In this document: piece by piece, positions 1 through 7,918 of the stretch | Numbering within the stretch: position 1 is the first letter of the stretch | Layout of the letters: every line of letters starts with the position of its first letter | DNA from: DT-110 sp964342305 | GTDB taxonomy: Bacteria; Bacteroidota; Bacteroidia; Chitinophagales; Saprospiraceae | Assembly (NCBI GenBank): GCA_964342305.1 | Contig: CAYFGK010000012.1 | Location: 1 to 64,000 of the forward strand | Reading direction: 5' to 3' | DNA: 64,000 bases | Made by a program: the position numbers and the translations under genes | Notes under the pieces: generated by a model | Told to the model about the DNA's origin: nothing | The model's input: the letters and a program-made list of their open reading frames with translations, nothing else | The model's database searches: none

Positions 1-72
1 AGAGGGTGGGTTTTGCCCAAAAAAACACTATCGATCAAGTTTCGTACAGTCCTGACTCATCATTCATCATTT

Positions 73-651
73 CTATTTCTTCCCCACGTAGACCAGGTAT
101 TCCCATACGCCGAAATAAGCCCGATGCACTTTATCGTGGACCGGCGTAAAATGCTGGTTCAGGAAGGGTTGCAGATGCCCGTCCATACGCACGTGGTGAT
201 TGGACATATGTCGTTTGAACCAACCGCGCCTGGAATCGTGAAAATCCACTACGGCAATGTATCCGCCCGGCCGCAGATCTGCGTAGGCCTGTTCGATCAA
301 TTCCGGCCACTGCGGATTGATCATCGTCAGGGAATAGCTGAACAGGAACAGATCGGCCGGTTGAGAGATCGGAGATTCCCCCTTAGCGTAGGGTTGTTGG
401 AGTAAGGTCAGGCGGTCCTGGTTAGACCGGTTCTTTTTTTGCGAAAGCTGGATCATATCCCGGGATACATCCAATCCCGTCAGGGTTGCATTGGGGAATC
501 GTTTCGCTAAATAGTGGAGATTTATGCCCGTACCACAACCCACTTCTACCAGGTGACCGGTCGTGTCTCCGGACAGAGGGACCCGTTGAATCACATCTCT
601 TCGGCCAAACAAGAACGACCAACGGGTTGCATCATAAATGCGGGATTGCAT
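73..651 (-). CDS. btaB: BtaB-like SAM-dependent N-methyltransferase (betaine lipid synthesis)
   Basis: Class I methyltransferase of 192 aa with the SAM-binding glycine motif VGCGTGIN near residue 38, an acidic strand end (GLDVS, about 60) and a post-motif PADLFLFSYSLTMI. The N-terminal IYDATRWSFLFGR is the signature I associate with BtaB, which methylates diacylglyceryl-homoserine three times to give the betaine lipid DGTS. It lies 253 bp downstream of btaA on the same strand, which supports the call. ATG 651 is the only ATG that keeps this motif. The frame stays open to 723, with no ATG, GTG or TTG before the TAA at 724-726, and encodes a plausible helix (ending LIQQYYK), so initiation at a rarer upstream codon is possible. 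Confidence 0.78.
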   Translation of the reverse strand: MQSRIYDATRWSFLFGRRDVIQRVPLSGDTTGHLVEVGCGTGINLHYLAKRFPNATLTGLDVSRDMIQLSQKKNRSNQDRLTLLQQPYAKGESPISQPADLFLFSYSLTMINPQWPELIEQAYADLRPGGYIAVVDFHDSRRGWFKRHMSNHHVRMDGHLQPFLNQHFTPVHDKVHRAYFGVWEYLVYVGKK

Positions 652-879
652 TTTATAATACTGTTGGATCAGATCCGTCTGTTCGGTGGCGGTTTGTTTG
701 TCGAATTTTTCGATTGCTGGTGCTTATTTTATTAAAATTTGATTTTCAGTTCTTTGCCGCCCTGTGTCTTCCAATTCTCCAACTCTCCAAATCTCCCATT
801 CTTTTCCGATTGTCGGTAAAGGTTGGAGACTTTGGGAATACAGAGTAAAATCCCCTGATCTCCCCATCCCCTTATTCCC

Positions 880-902
880 GTCGATCCGGAGGGTCGACAT
901 CC
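880..902. repeat. 19-bp palindrome plus ATCC, copy 1 (btaA 3' end)
   Basis: GTCGATCCGGAGGGTCGAC forms an 8-bp stem (one wobble or mismatch) with a 3-nt loop, three bases beyond the btaA stop. The same 23 bp occurs in inverted orientation at 38709-38731, just after the S9 peptidase stop, with one difference. A low-complexity CT-rich stretch (764-875) adjoins it, as a GA-rich one adjoins copy 2. It may act as a terminator or attenuator between btaA and btaB. Confidence 0.7.
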
Positions 903-904
903 AA

Positions 905-2074
905 TTAAGGAAGCGGTTCGTCCACAATTCCGAGGTACACACTGGCGTAGGTGCCTACGCGATCTTCCTTGTGCGTACGTGCGGTTTCCTCCTGTTCGAA
1001 CTGAACGTGCTGGTGTACAAAATCCGGGAAGAAGTCGATCTCGTGGGCGGCGGAACGCAGCAGGATCCGGGTGCCGGGTTTACTGTTTTGCAGTATGAGC
1101 CGCCATTCCTGTTCCAGGGCCGGCCGGTCGTTGGCGGCCAGCCAATCCTGATGATCCAGAAGTACGTAATGGGAATACGGATTGGGGTTAGCCTCCAAAA
1201 AACCGGAAATGGTGTTGGTATGGGTCTGGATATGATCACACCGGTCTTTCAATACCGCAAAGTTATCTTCTTCGAGGTAGGAGGGGCAACAGTCCCGTGA
1301 ATAGGAACCATTGAGGTATAACCGATAGAAATAATTATCGTGAATGGGGAGCTCGGTAAAGACCTTGCGCAGGCATTCCTGGATGAAGCCCATGGCTCCT
1401 TTGTCGTATTTTTCAACGAATAACTGTTGTTGGGACCGGGGAACGCCCACCAGGCAAAGCGTAAGGTGGCGATTGATAAAAAACTCGGTGAGCGGGTTCA
1501 GTACCTTGCTTTCCACCTGGTAATACAACCGAACCTGCTCCTCCATGGAAATAGCAGAAAAGAGCTGTTGGATCTGATCGTATACATTCCGGCGGACCTT
1601 CAGGTACTGATTGGCCATCCAGGCAAAGGTGCCCGATGTGCTATAGTGGTAAAAGGATTTGCGGATACCACGACCGTTAAAAAAGTCCATATTGTCATCC
1701 CAATACTGACGGGAAGAATCCGATAAGTTCTGGCGCAGTGTATCCTCGTACAGCTCATTGGCCTGATGGTGGCGACCATCACCGAAAAGCTGGAATAACT
1801 GGTTGAAATCGCTGTTCTTGAAAACGACCTGCTTGAGTTCCAGCAGGGCGTTCTGGCGCGGATTCATATCCACGCAATTGATCTGCCGTGGATCATCCAA
1901 CAAATAATCCAGTGCATTACATCCCGCACTGGTAATCATAACCATCTCACTGTCGGGCTGCAGATCGAGGAGTTGGCGATCACAGCGAGGATCTTCCCAA
2001 CAAGTGTTATAGACTAAATTTCGGGAATGCATCAGCCGAAATAACCAATCGCGGACGGAGTTTATCTGTTTCAT
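905..2074 (-). CDS. btaA: S-adenosylmethionine:diacylglycerol 3-amino-3-carboxypropyl transferase BtaA (DUF3419)
   Basis: This 389-aa protein belongs to the DUF3419/BtaA family, which moves the aminocarboxypropyl group of SAM onto diacylglycerol to make diacylglyceryl-homoserine, the first step of DGTS synthesis. Visible motifs are VYNTCWEDPRCDRQLL (about 21-36), the SAM-binding stretch MITSAGCNALDYLL (about 46-59) and CVDMNPRQNALLELK (about 68-82). Length matches the family. The gene lies 66 bp downstream of ppk1 and upstream of btaB, all on the minus strand. The ATG at 2074 gives the usual N terminus. The function is strongly supported by family; presence of DGTS in the organism is inference. 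Confidence 0.9.
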   Translation of the reverse strand: MKQINSVRDWLFRLMHSRNLVYNTCWEDPRCDRQLLDLQPDSEMVMITSAGCNALDYLLDDPRQINCVDMNPRQNALLELKQVVFKNSDFNQLFQLFGDGRHHQANELYEDTLRQNLSDSSRQYWDDNMDFFNGRGIRKSFYHYSTSGTFAWMANQYLKVRRNVYDQIQQLFSAISMEEQVRLYYQVESKVLNPLTEFFINRHLTLCLVGVPRSQQQLFVEKYDKGAMGFIQECLRKVFTELPIHDNYFYRLYLNGSYSRDCCPSYLEEDNFAVLKDRCDHIQTHTNTISGFLEANPNPYSHYVLLDHQDWLAANDRPALEQEWRLILQNSKPGTRILLRSAAHEIDFFPDFVHQHVQFEQEETARTHKEDRVGTYASVYLGIVDEPLP

Positions 2075-2140
2075 AGGTTACTAATTGTACCGCCAGGATT
2101 ATACCTGGGCACGTAAACGTCTGTAGACTGCGTAACTTGG

Positions 2141-4231
2141 TTAATTGGGACTGTTAGCGGTATCAGGAGCCCCGGTGCCGGCCTCCTTAGTCGTTACCTT
2201 GTTTTCCAAATACCGATAGATGGCAATCTGTGCTCTAACGGAGGGTTCATGGGGCACCTTGGGCTGATATGGATTCGACTGTGCAGCATTCAACTGCCTT
2301 GCCTTTGTATTATCCTGAAGCTGTAAGGTAAGGATATCCCGTAACTCCTGGTAAACGTCTTTGTCATAAATCGGCATAACCACCTCAATCCGTCGATCGA
2401 GATTGCGTTCCATCCAATCGGCGGAGGCCGTGTACATTTTTTCATTCCCGTCATTGCCAAATACATAAATACGGGCGTGCTCCAGGAAACGGTCCACAAT
2501 GGAGGTGATCGAAATGTGCTCGCTAAGCCCCGGTACCCCGGGCACCAGGCAGCAGATACCCCGGACGATCATTCGGATACGTACTCCTGCCCGGCTGGCT
2601 TCGTAGAGCTTCCCGATCATCCCTTTGTCCTCCAGGCTATTCATCTTCAGGATCATGTAAGCGTTTTTACCAGCTCGCGCAAGGGCTATTTCCCGGTCGA
2701 TCAGGTCTTCAAAGCGATCACGGGTAGTGAAGGGTGATACGAACAGATGCTTGGTTTTAGGGATTACCAGCTTCTTTTCCAGCACCCCGAATACCTTGTC
2801 GACCTCGTCCGACAGGCGGCTGTCGGAGGTCAGCAGGGCGTGGTCGCCGTAAAGACGGGCGGTTTTCTCATTGAAATTTCCGGTACCCAGATAAGCATAA
2901 TTATGGAGCTCCCCGGATTCTTCCCGTCCTACCAGCAGCAATTTGGTATGCACCTTTATTTCCGGATAACTGTAATAGACATTAGCACCTGCTTTTTCCA
3001 GCTCTTTGCCCCAGTAGAGGTTGGAGGCCTCATCGAAACGGGCCTTGGCTTCGATGAAGGCCGTAACTTGCTTTCCGGCAGCTCTGGCAGCCAGCAGCGC
3101 TTCCACCACGGCCGATTTACCCGCGACCCGGTAGAGGGTGATCTTGATGTATTTTACGGTATTATCCCGGGCAGCTTCCTCAATAAACATCGGTACGTAA
3201 TCGTACTTCTGGTAGGGGAAGTGCAGGATGTAATCCCGCTCCTTAATGGCCTGGATCAGCGATGGCTTTTGTTCCAGGACCGGATGGGGCAGGGGCGGCA
3301 TCGGCGGGTTGTGCAAATGCGCTTTCCCGGATGGATCCGGTAAGCCAAAAAAGTCGTGAAAGTTATGGTAACGGCCACCGGGAAAAAGGTCGTTCTTTTT
3401 TAACTGGAAGCAGAGCTTCAGTTGTTTGGTCAGGCTGGCCGGCATGCTGCTGTCGTAAAGAAAGCGAGCGGGGGCTCCTTCATCCCGCCGATCCAGGCTG
3501 GTCCGGATCTTTTCGACCAGGTCTCCGGAATATTCATCGCCGAGGTAGAGTTCGGCATCCCGCGACATCTTAATAGCGTAAGTTTGATCAATGGCCTGGT
3601 TGTAGTAGCCGGGCAGGCCGGCCCGGATGATGTCGTCCAGAAATCCAATGGCGTGCTGTCCTTCCGGCGCCGGCAGAATCCAGAACCGATCCTGAGTGTC
3701 GCTCGGGATATTAACCAGGCCCAGGCGATCGGTACCCGAGAAGGTTATCAGCAGATAGAGGCCCCGGTTTTTGAGGAATGGAGGTTCCTGTCCGGGTTCA
3801 ATGAATTGGAAGGTCAGATCTTTTTGCAGCCTTTCGGCAAAAATATTTTTGGCGAAAGCCCGCTGTTCGGCAGTGTAAGCACTCAGATGATCCAAAAGGT
3901 GAATGGATTCCCGGCGCAGGGCCGGCAGCAGCTGGTGCCGAAAAATGGATCCAAATTCCGTTTGTTGCTGGTGGACCACCTCGCGGATACGGCGAAGTTC
4001 CTTTTTGGGCTTGACCTGCAGCCATTCTTTGCGATCAGCCTTATTAAGCAATTTGAACTGCCGCATGGCGGCTACCCGGACTCGAAAGAACTCATCCAGG
4101 TTAGAACTGTAAATGGCCAAGAATTTGATCCGCTCGTAAAGGGGGACAGATGGATCTTTCGCCTCTTGCAATACGCGGTGATTAAACGATAACCAACTTG
4201 TATCACGAGGAATGAATCGGAGTTGTTCCAT
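2141..4231 (-). CDS. ppk1: Polyphosphate kinase 1
   Basis: PPK1 reversibly polymerises the ATP gamma-phosphate into polyphosphate. At 696 aa it has the full family length and domain order: an N-terminal helical domain (PRDTSWLSFNHRVLQEA), a head domain, and two phospholipase-D-like C-terminal domains. The phosphorylated His is in the KVHTKLLLVGRE motif near residue 430, followed by GTGNFNEKTARLYGDHALLTS and, near the end, ADWMERNLDRRIEVV. No key residue appears missing. It is followed by btaA after 66 bp. Two copies of the T-run/GNRA minihairpin (3829-3843 and 3846-3860) lie head to head inside the coding sequence, encoding AFAKN and FAERL. Confidence 0.97.
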   Translation of the reverse strand: MEQLRFIPRDTSWLSFNHRVLQEAKDPSVPLYERIKFLAIYSSNLDEFFRVRVAAMRQFKLLNKADRKEWLQVKPKKELRRIREVVHQQQTEFGSIFRHQLLPALRRESIHLLDHLSAYTAEQRAFAKNIFAERLQKDLTFQFIEPGQEPPFLKNRGLYLLITFSGTDRLGLVNIPSDTQDRFWILPAPEGQHAIGFLDDIIRAGLPGYYNQAIDQTYAIKMSRDAELYLGDEYSGDLVEKIRTSLDRRDEGAPARFLYDSSMPASLTKQLKLCFQLKKNDLFPGGRYHNFHDFFGLPDPSGKAHLHNPPMPPLPHPVLEQKPSLIQAIKERDYILHFPYQKYDYVPMFIEEAARDNTVKYIKITLYRVAGKSAVVEALLAARAAGKQVTAFIEAKARFDEASNLYWGKELEKAGANVYYSYPEIKVHTKLLLVGREESGELHNYAYLGTGNFNEKTARLYGDHALLTSDSRLSDEVDKVFGVLEKKLVIPKTKHLFVSPFTTRDRFEDLIDREIALARAGKNAYMILKMNSLEDKGMIGKLYEASRAGVRIRMIVRGICCLVPGVPGLSEHISITSIVDRFLEHARIYVFGNDGNEKMYTASADWMERNLDRRIEVVMPIYDKDVYQELRDILTLQLQDNTKARQLNAAQSNPYQPKVPHEPSVRAQIAIYRYLENKVTTKEAGTGAPDTANSPN
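3829..3860. repeat. Paired minihairpin motifs inside ppk1
   Basis: GCCTTTCGGCAAAAA (3829-3843) and TTTTTGGCGAAAGCC (3846-3860) sit head to head, separated by TA. Both are members of the dispersed motif family; their stems are GCC/GGC and GGC/GCC respectively, with the same GAAA loop on the T-run strand. Confidence 0.8.
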
Positions 4232-4280
4232 GCCAGCTTTTTAGTAGGACACTTTTGCGCTATCCGCTAAAAAACGCTGT

Positions 4281-4299
4281 TTTTGGGCATATCCCAAAA
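4281..4299. terminator. Hairpin between arsC-like gene and ppk1
   Basis: TTTTGGG and CCCAAAA form a 7-bp perfect stem around CATAT. It lies 52 bp beyond the stop of the ArsC-like gene and 50 bp before the ppk1 start. On the minus strand a T-run follows after a few bases, so it could end the upstream transcript, or be an operator for ppk1. Confidence 0.45.
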
Positions 4300-4350
4300 C
4301 TCCCATTATTAAATTGTTGTAAACAAAAGGATCCGGTAAAGATAATCTTC

Positions 4351-4788
4351 CTAGGCCTGGGTCTCTGACTTGGGCAGGAGGTTACGGCCAATAAACTGCA
4401 AAATATAGCGCTTTACCTTTTCGCGGGTATCCAGAAAAGCCTGTAAAATTTCTTCTTCAGTACCCTGGATACCGGCGGGGTCGTCAATGTCGAAATGCAA
4501 ATGCTCCCGGTAGGAAAAATTGCGGGGAATCTGTTCTTTTGCTGCATTACAGACGGTAATCAGGTAGTCAAAGGTAATATTATTAAAGGCTTCAACGGTT
4601 TTAGAAAGGTGCTCGTTGAGATCGATATTGTCCTCCTCCATTACCTTGGCAGCGTAGGGGTTTATACCGTGATTTTCCAGTCCAGCGCTGAAAAAAATCC
4701 CGTACCCTTTCGCGTAAAATTTTAAGTAGGCCTCCGCCATTTGACTGCGCACTGAATTTGCACTACACAGCACCAGAACTTTCTTCAT
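4351..4788 (-). CDS. Low-molecular-weight phosphatase / ArsC-like protein lacking the third redox cysteine
   Basis: The 145-aa protein has the LMW-PTP/ArsC fold. The phosphate-binding loop LCSANSVRSQMAEAY starts at residue 7, NHGINP is near 39, and FDIDDPAG near 100 is the ArsC-type DPAG loop. Thioredoxin-coupled arsenate reductases use three cysteines. Here the first (Cys8) and second (in TVCNAAKEQIP) are present, but the position expected to hold the third is Ile. It may therefore be a phosphatase or use another reductant. There are no ars genes nearby; the neighbour on the same strand is ppk1. A TAAAGGTA on the plus strand (4824-4831; TACCTTTA on minus) is a near match to the -7 element. 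Confidence 0.72.
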   Translation of the reverse strand: MKKVLVLCSANSVRSQMAEAYLKFYAKGYGIFFSAGLENHGINPYAAKVMEEDNIDLNEHLSKTVEAFNNITFDYLITVCNAAKEQIPRNFSYREHLHFDIDDPAGIQGTEEEILQAFLDTREKVKRYILQFIGRNLLPKSETQA

Positions 4789-4951
4789 GCTTCGGTAAAA
4801 CTGCCGGTTATGTTAAGCGAATGTAAAGGTACATTCAAATGTGGAAGGAAAAAAGGAGGGAATTGTTTCCGGTGCGTCCAGGACATTTCAGGCCACGGGC
4901 AAGATGCTGACCATCAATCTATAGTGTCCAATGTTAAGTTTTTACCGGGAA

Positions 4952-5803
4952 TCAGAACCGCGGACAGATCACTCCTTTCTTACCGGGTTTATAGACCATA
5001 TCCGAGGATTGAAAGCGGTAACTCACGGTAAGGACGGAAAAGTAGTACCAATCGTCGAATTCACCACCCCGCTGGTAGGTTCGTTCGAAATTTTCTGCTG
5101 TAGGCTGCAGGTTCTCATTACTCAATTGACCGGCCAGTTCTCCATTACCCTGGATAATGTCGCCAAAAACCACCGTTGCTGCGGATCGGTCGTCGAGGTG
5201 ATCAGTAAAGGTTTTACGGCCGACGATTTCCGCACCAATGGTCCATTTGTCCTGGACCACGAATTTCAGGCCAATGCCCAGCGGCATGCTGACTTGCAGG
5301 CGTCGGTAGGGCGCACTGTAACCGGGCAGGCCCTGCCCCTCCGTTCCCAGGGGTTGCAAGGCGATCCGTTCACCCTGGAATTCTGTTTTGGGATCGAATT
5401 GAAAAAGCGCAAGTCCCACGGCCAGATAGGGCGTGATAATGGTGCCGGCATCGTAGTAACCGATTGTAAAGGGCGTTATTTCCGCGATGGCAGAAGCTTC
5501 GTATAAGTCGGTGAGGAAGTTGGGGCGGTATCCGTTGGCACCGCGGAGCGGAGCTGAAGCACTGATGCGACCGTACGTCAAACCGTAGCGCACTCCCAGG
5601 CGTTTGGAATATTGATTTCGAAAGAACAAACCACCCCCGATGCGGATATCTTCAAAATAGATGCCAAAGTCTTGCGGGGACAGATCGCCGCTGTAGGAGG
5701 GCAAACCAACCACCACCCCGAAATCGAGGTTTTGTGCAGTTGTGTCGTTGTGGATCGTGATTTGTATTAGAACCAAGAATACGATTATGTACGTGTGCTT
5801 CAT
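4952..5803 (-). CDS. DUF6089-type outer-membrane beta-barrel protein
   Basis: Secreted 283-aa protein with an N-terminal signal peptide (hydrophobic to residue about 17, then TTAQNLDFGVVVG). It begins like DUF6089 proteins: GLPSYSGDLSP, then alternating polar and aromatic strands (RLGVRYGLTYGRISA, ITPYLAVGLALFQF, VSMPLGIGLKFVVQDKWTIGAEIVGRKTFTDHLDD) and an aromatic-rich final strand region (FSVLTVSYRF). The TDHLDD motif is typical of this Bacteroidota barrel family. It sits convergent to nothing and divergent to the ABC exporter. The exact function is unknown; an outer-membrane location is inferred. Confidence 0.8.
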   Translation of the reverse strand: MKHTYIIVFLVLIQITIHNDTTAQNLDFGVVVGLPSYSGDLSPQDFGIYFEDIRIGGGLFFRNQYSKRLGVRYGLTYGRISASAPLRGANGYRPNFLTDLYEASAIAEITPFTIGYYDAGTIITPYLAVGLALFQFDPKTEFQGERIALQPLGTEGQGLPGYSAPYRRLQVSMPLGIGLKFVVQDKWTIGAEIVGRKTFTDHLDDRSAATVVFGDIIQGNGELAGQLSNENLQPTAENFERTYQRGGEFDDWYYFSVLTVSYRFQSSDMVYKPGKKGVICPRF

Positions 5804-5990
5804 CGTTTGGCTTTACCAATTAATGGGTGTTACCTGAATGTCCGGGGATTAGCAAGCGCGAAAGTAGGCATTTGTTTCATCGGGTCAGAATCATGTCAAA
5901 TAATTTGCCCAATGCGGGCATACATTAATATTTGCGCGCGTAAAGCGTGTTTTAGCTTTGTTTAATAAGTCGCAACGGGCAAAATACACG

Positions 5991-5998
5991 TACCTTTG
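5991..5998 (+). promoter_or_regulatory. Bacteroidota -7 promoter element (ABC exporter)
   Basis: TACCTTTG matches the TAnnTTTG consensus, 20 bp upstream of ATG 6018. It argues for the start at 6018 rather than the in-frame ATG at 5958, which would lie upstream of transcription initiation. Confidence 0.55.
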
Positions 5999-6017
5999 CG
6001 GGCATAAATGCAGATGT

Positions 6018-7820
6018 ATGAGTACGCGAAAGCGCCCCAACAATAAGAAGGATCAACCTAAATTGAATAAGCAAAACCTTAAGCGGTCGTTGCGTATATT
6101 CCGGTACGTCCTGCCCTACAAATGGCCTTTTATCCTGGGGATGTTCTTCTTATCGGCCGGAAGTATGTTGTTTCTGGCCATAATGAGTTTGCCGGGTGAG
6201 ATACTGAATATCATCAGTGGTAATCCGACCTACAACCTAACGCTGAACCAGGTCTTTTTATTTCTGCTGGTGCTGCTGGGCCTGCAAGGTGTGTTCTCTT
6301 ATCTCCGGGTGTGGTTGTTTACGATCGTCAGTGAGCGTTCCATGGCCAATCTTCGGCACGATCTGTACCGGCAGCTGATCACATTGGGCATTCCCTTCCT
6401 GGAAAAGCGCCGGGTGGGTGAAGTTACCAGCCGCATTACTAATGACGTGACGCAGGTGCAAAGTGTGGTATCCGTTACTCTGGCCGAATTCCTGCGGCAG
6501 ATCATCATATTCGTGGGGGCTATTCTCATCATCATCGTTAAGATGCAGTCACTGGCCTTGACCATGTTGTTGACCTTTCCGGTGGTGGTATTGCTGGCCA
6601 TGTTTTTTGGTCGTCATATTCGCAAGCTGGTAAAACGCCGCCAGGATGAATTGGCCGAAGCCAATGTCGTAGTGGAAGAGACCATGCAGACGATACAAAC
6701 TGTCAAAGCTTATACCAACGAATGGTTTGAACTGGCCCGGTACGGCGGAAAATTGCAGGATGTGGTGAAGACGGCCCTCCGTGCCGCGCACATGCGCGGC
6801 CTCTTTGCGGCTTTCATCATTTTTGTCATGTTTGGAGCGCTGTTCTTTGTGATGTGGCGTGCCGCACTGATGGTACAGAGTGGGGCTATGCTGCAGGGGG
6901 ATCTCGTTAACTTCATCGTGTATACGGGTTTGGTCGGAGCCAGTATTGCCAGTATCGGTAGTTTCTATACAGAGATCGTTTCCGCCGTTGGTGCCACGGA
7001 CCGGATACTCGATATTATGGATAACGAACCGGAAGTGAAGCCCCGCGAAATGACTGCCAGGCCGGCAACCCGCTTTGAGGGGAATATTTCTTACCGAAAC
7101 GTTCATTTTGCCTATCCCACCCGCAAAGACGTCCCCGTGATCCAGGGCTTATCCATGGATATACGGACCGGCCAGAAGGTAGCACTAGTCGGCGGAAGCG
7201 GGGCCGGCAAGTCGACCATTATTCAACTATTACTTCAGTTTTACCAGGTGGATGACGGTGATATCCAGATCGACGGGAAGTCAATCTACGATTACGACCT
7301 GTTGGATTATCGTCAGAACCTGGCCATCGTACCTCAGGAGGTCATCCTGTTCGGTGGTACCATCCGCGAAAATATTCTCTACGGTGCTCCTGCTGCCGGA
7401 GAGGAAGCTATTATCGAAGCTGCCCGACAGGCAAATGCTTGGGACTTTATTCAATCGTTCCCGGAAGGATTGGATACAGTTGTCGGTGAACGCGGAGTGA
7501 AACTGTCGGGAGGACAACGCCAGCGAATCGCCATTGCCCGGGCCATCCTCAAGGATCCGGCCATTCTGCTTCTCGACGAAGCCACCTCTTCCCTGGATGC
7601 TGAATCGGAACGTCTGGTGCAGGATGCGCTGAATACCCTCATGGTAGGCCGCACCTCGATTATCATTGCCCACCGCCTGGCAACCATCCGGGATGTGGAT
7701 TGCATTTTCGTTATCGAAGATGGTCGCATCGTTGAGCAGGGTACCCACGAAGAGCTGTCCCGCGTCGAAGACGGCGCCTATAACGCCCTGGCCAAACTGC
7801 AGTTTGATCTGGCGGAATGA
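6018..7820 (+). CDS. MsbA-type ABC exporter (fused TMD-NBD half-transporter)
   Basis: This 600-aa half-transporter has an ABC type I exporter membrane domain (about residues 40-320, six hydrophobic segments beginning WPFILGMFFLSAGSMLFL) fused to an ATPase domain. Walker A GGSGAGKST is near 391, the Q-loop VPQEVILFGGTIRENILYG near 440, signature LSGGQRQRIAIAR near 495, Walker B ILLLDEATSSLDAES near 515 and the H-loop IIAHRLATI near 553. It should work as a homodimer in the inner membrane; lipid A or another lipid is a likely substrate, given the following murB and the lptD region, but the specificity is inference. A basic, Asn/Lys-rich N-terminal tail precedes the first helix. Confidence 0.93.
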   Translation: MSTRKRPNNKKDQPKLNKQNLKRSLRIFRYVLPYKWPFILGMFFLSAGSMLFLAIMSLPGEILNIISGNPTYNLTLNQVFLFLLVLLGLQGVFSYLRVWLFTIVSERSMANLRHDLYRQLITLGIPFLEKRRVGEVTSRITNDVTQVQSVVSVTLAEFLRQIIIFVGAILIIIVKMQSLALTMLLTFPVVVLLAMFFGRHIRKLVKRRQDELAEANVVVEETMQTIQTVKAYTNEWFELARYGGKLQDVVKTALRAAHMRGLFAAFIIFVMFGALFFVMWRAALMVQSGAMLQGDLVNFIVYTGLVGASIASIGSFYTEIVSAVGATDRILDIMDNEPEVKPREMTARPATRFEGNISYRNVHFAYPTRKDVPVIQGLSMDIRTGQKVALVGGSGAGKSTIIQLLLQFYQVDDGDIQIDGKSIYDYDLLDYRQNLAIVPQEVILFGGTIRENILYGAPAAGEEAIIEAARQANAWDFIQSFPEGLDTVVGERGVKLSGGQRQRIAIARAILKDPAILLLDEATSSLDAESERLVQDALNTLMVGRTSIIIAHRLATIRDVDCIFVIEDGRIVEQGTHEELSRVEDGAYNALAKLQFDLAE

Positions 7821-7826
7821 TGGGTC

Positions 7827-7900
7827 AGGTTTGAGGTTTGAGGTATGGGGTTTGAGGTTTCTCCGCTTTCCGATTTCCGATTTCCGACTTCCGATTTATA
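7827..7900 (+). repeat. Low-complexity intergenic words (TTTGAGG)n and (TTTCCGA)n
   Basis: Between the ABC exporter and murB are four degenerate copies of AGGTTTG/AGGTATG, followed by four copies of a GATTTCCGA-like word. The same TTTGAGG words recur at 34703, 39663, 43800 and 57313. Confidence 0.75.
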
Positions 7901-7918
7901 ATAGTATTTTCGCGCGGC

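Noticed and set aside
3422..4192. Long plus-strand frame opposite ppk1
   Set aside because: ppk1 is complete and unmistakable; the antisense frame has no recognisable domain.
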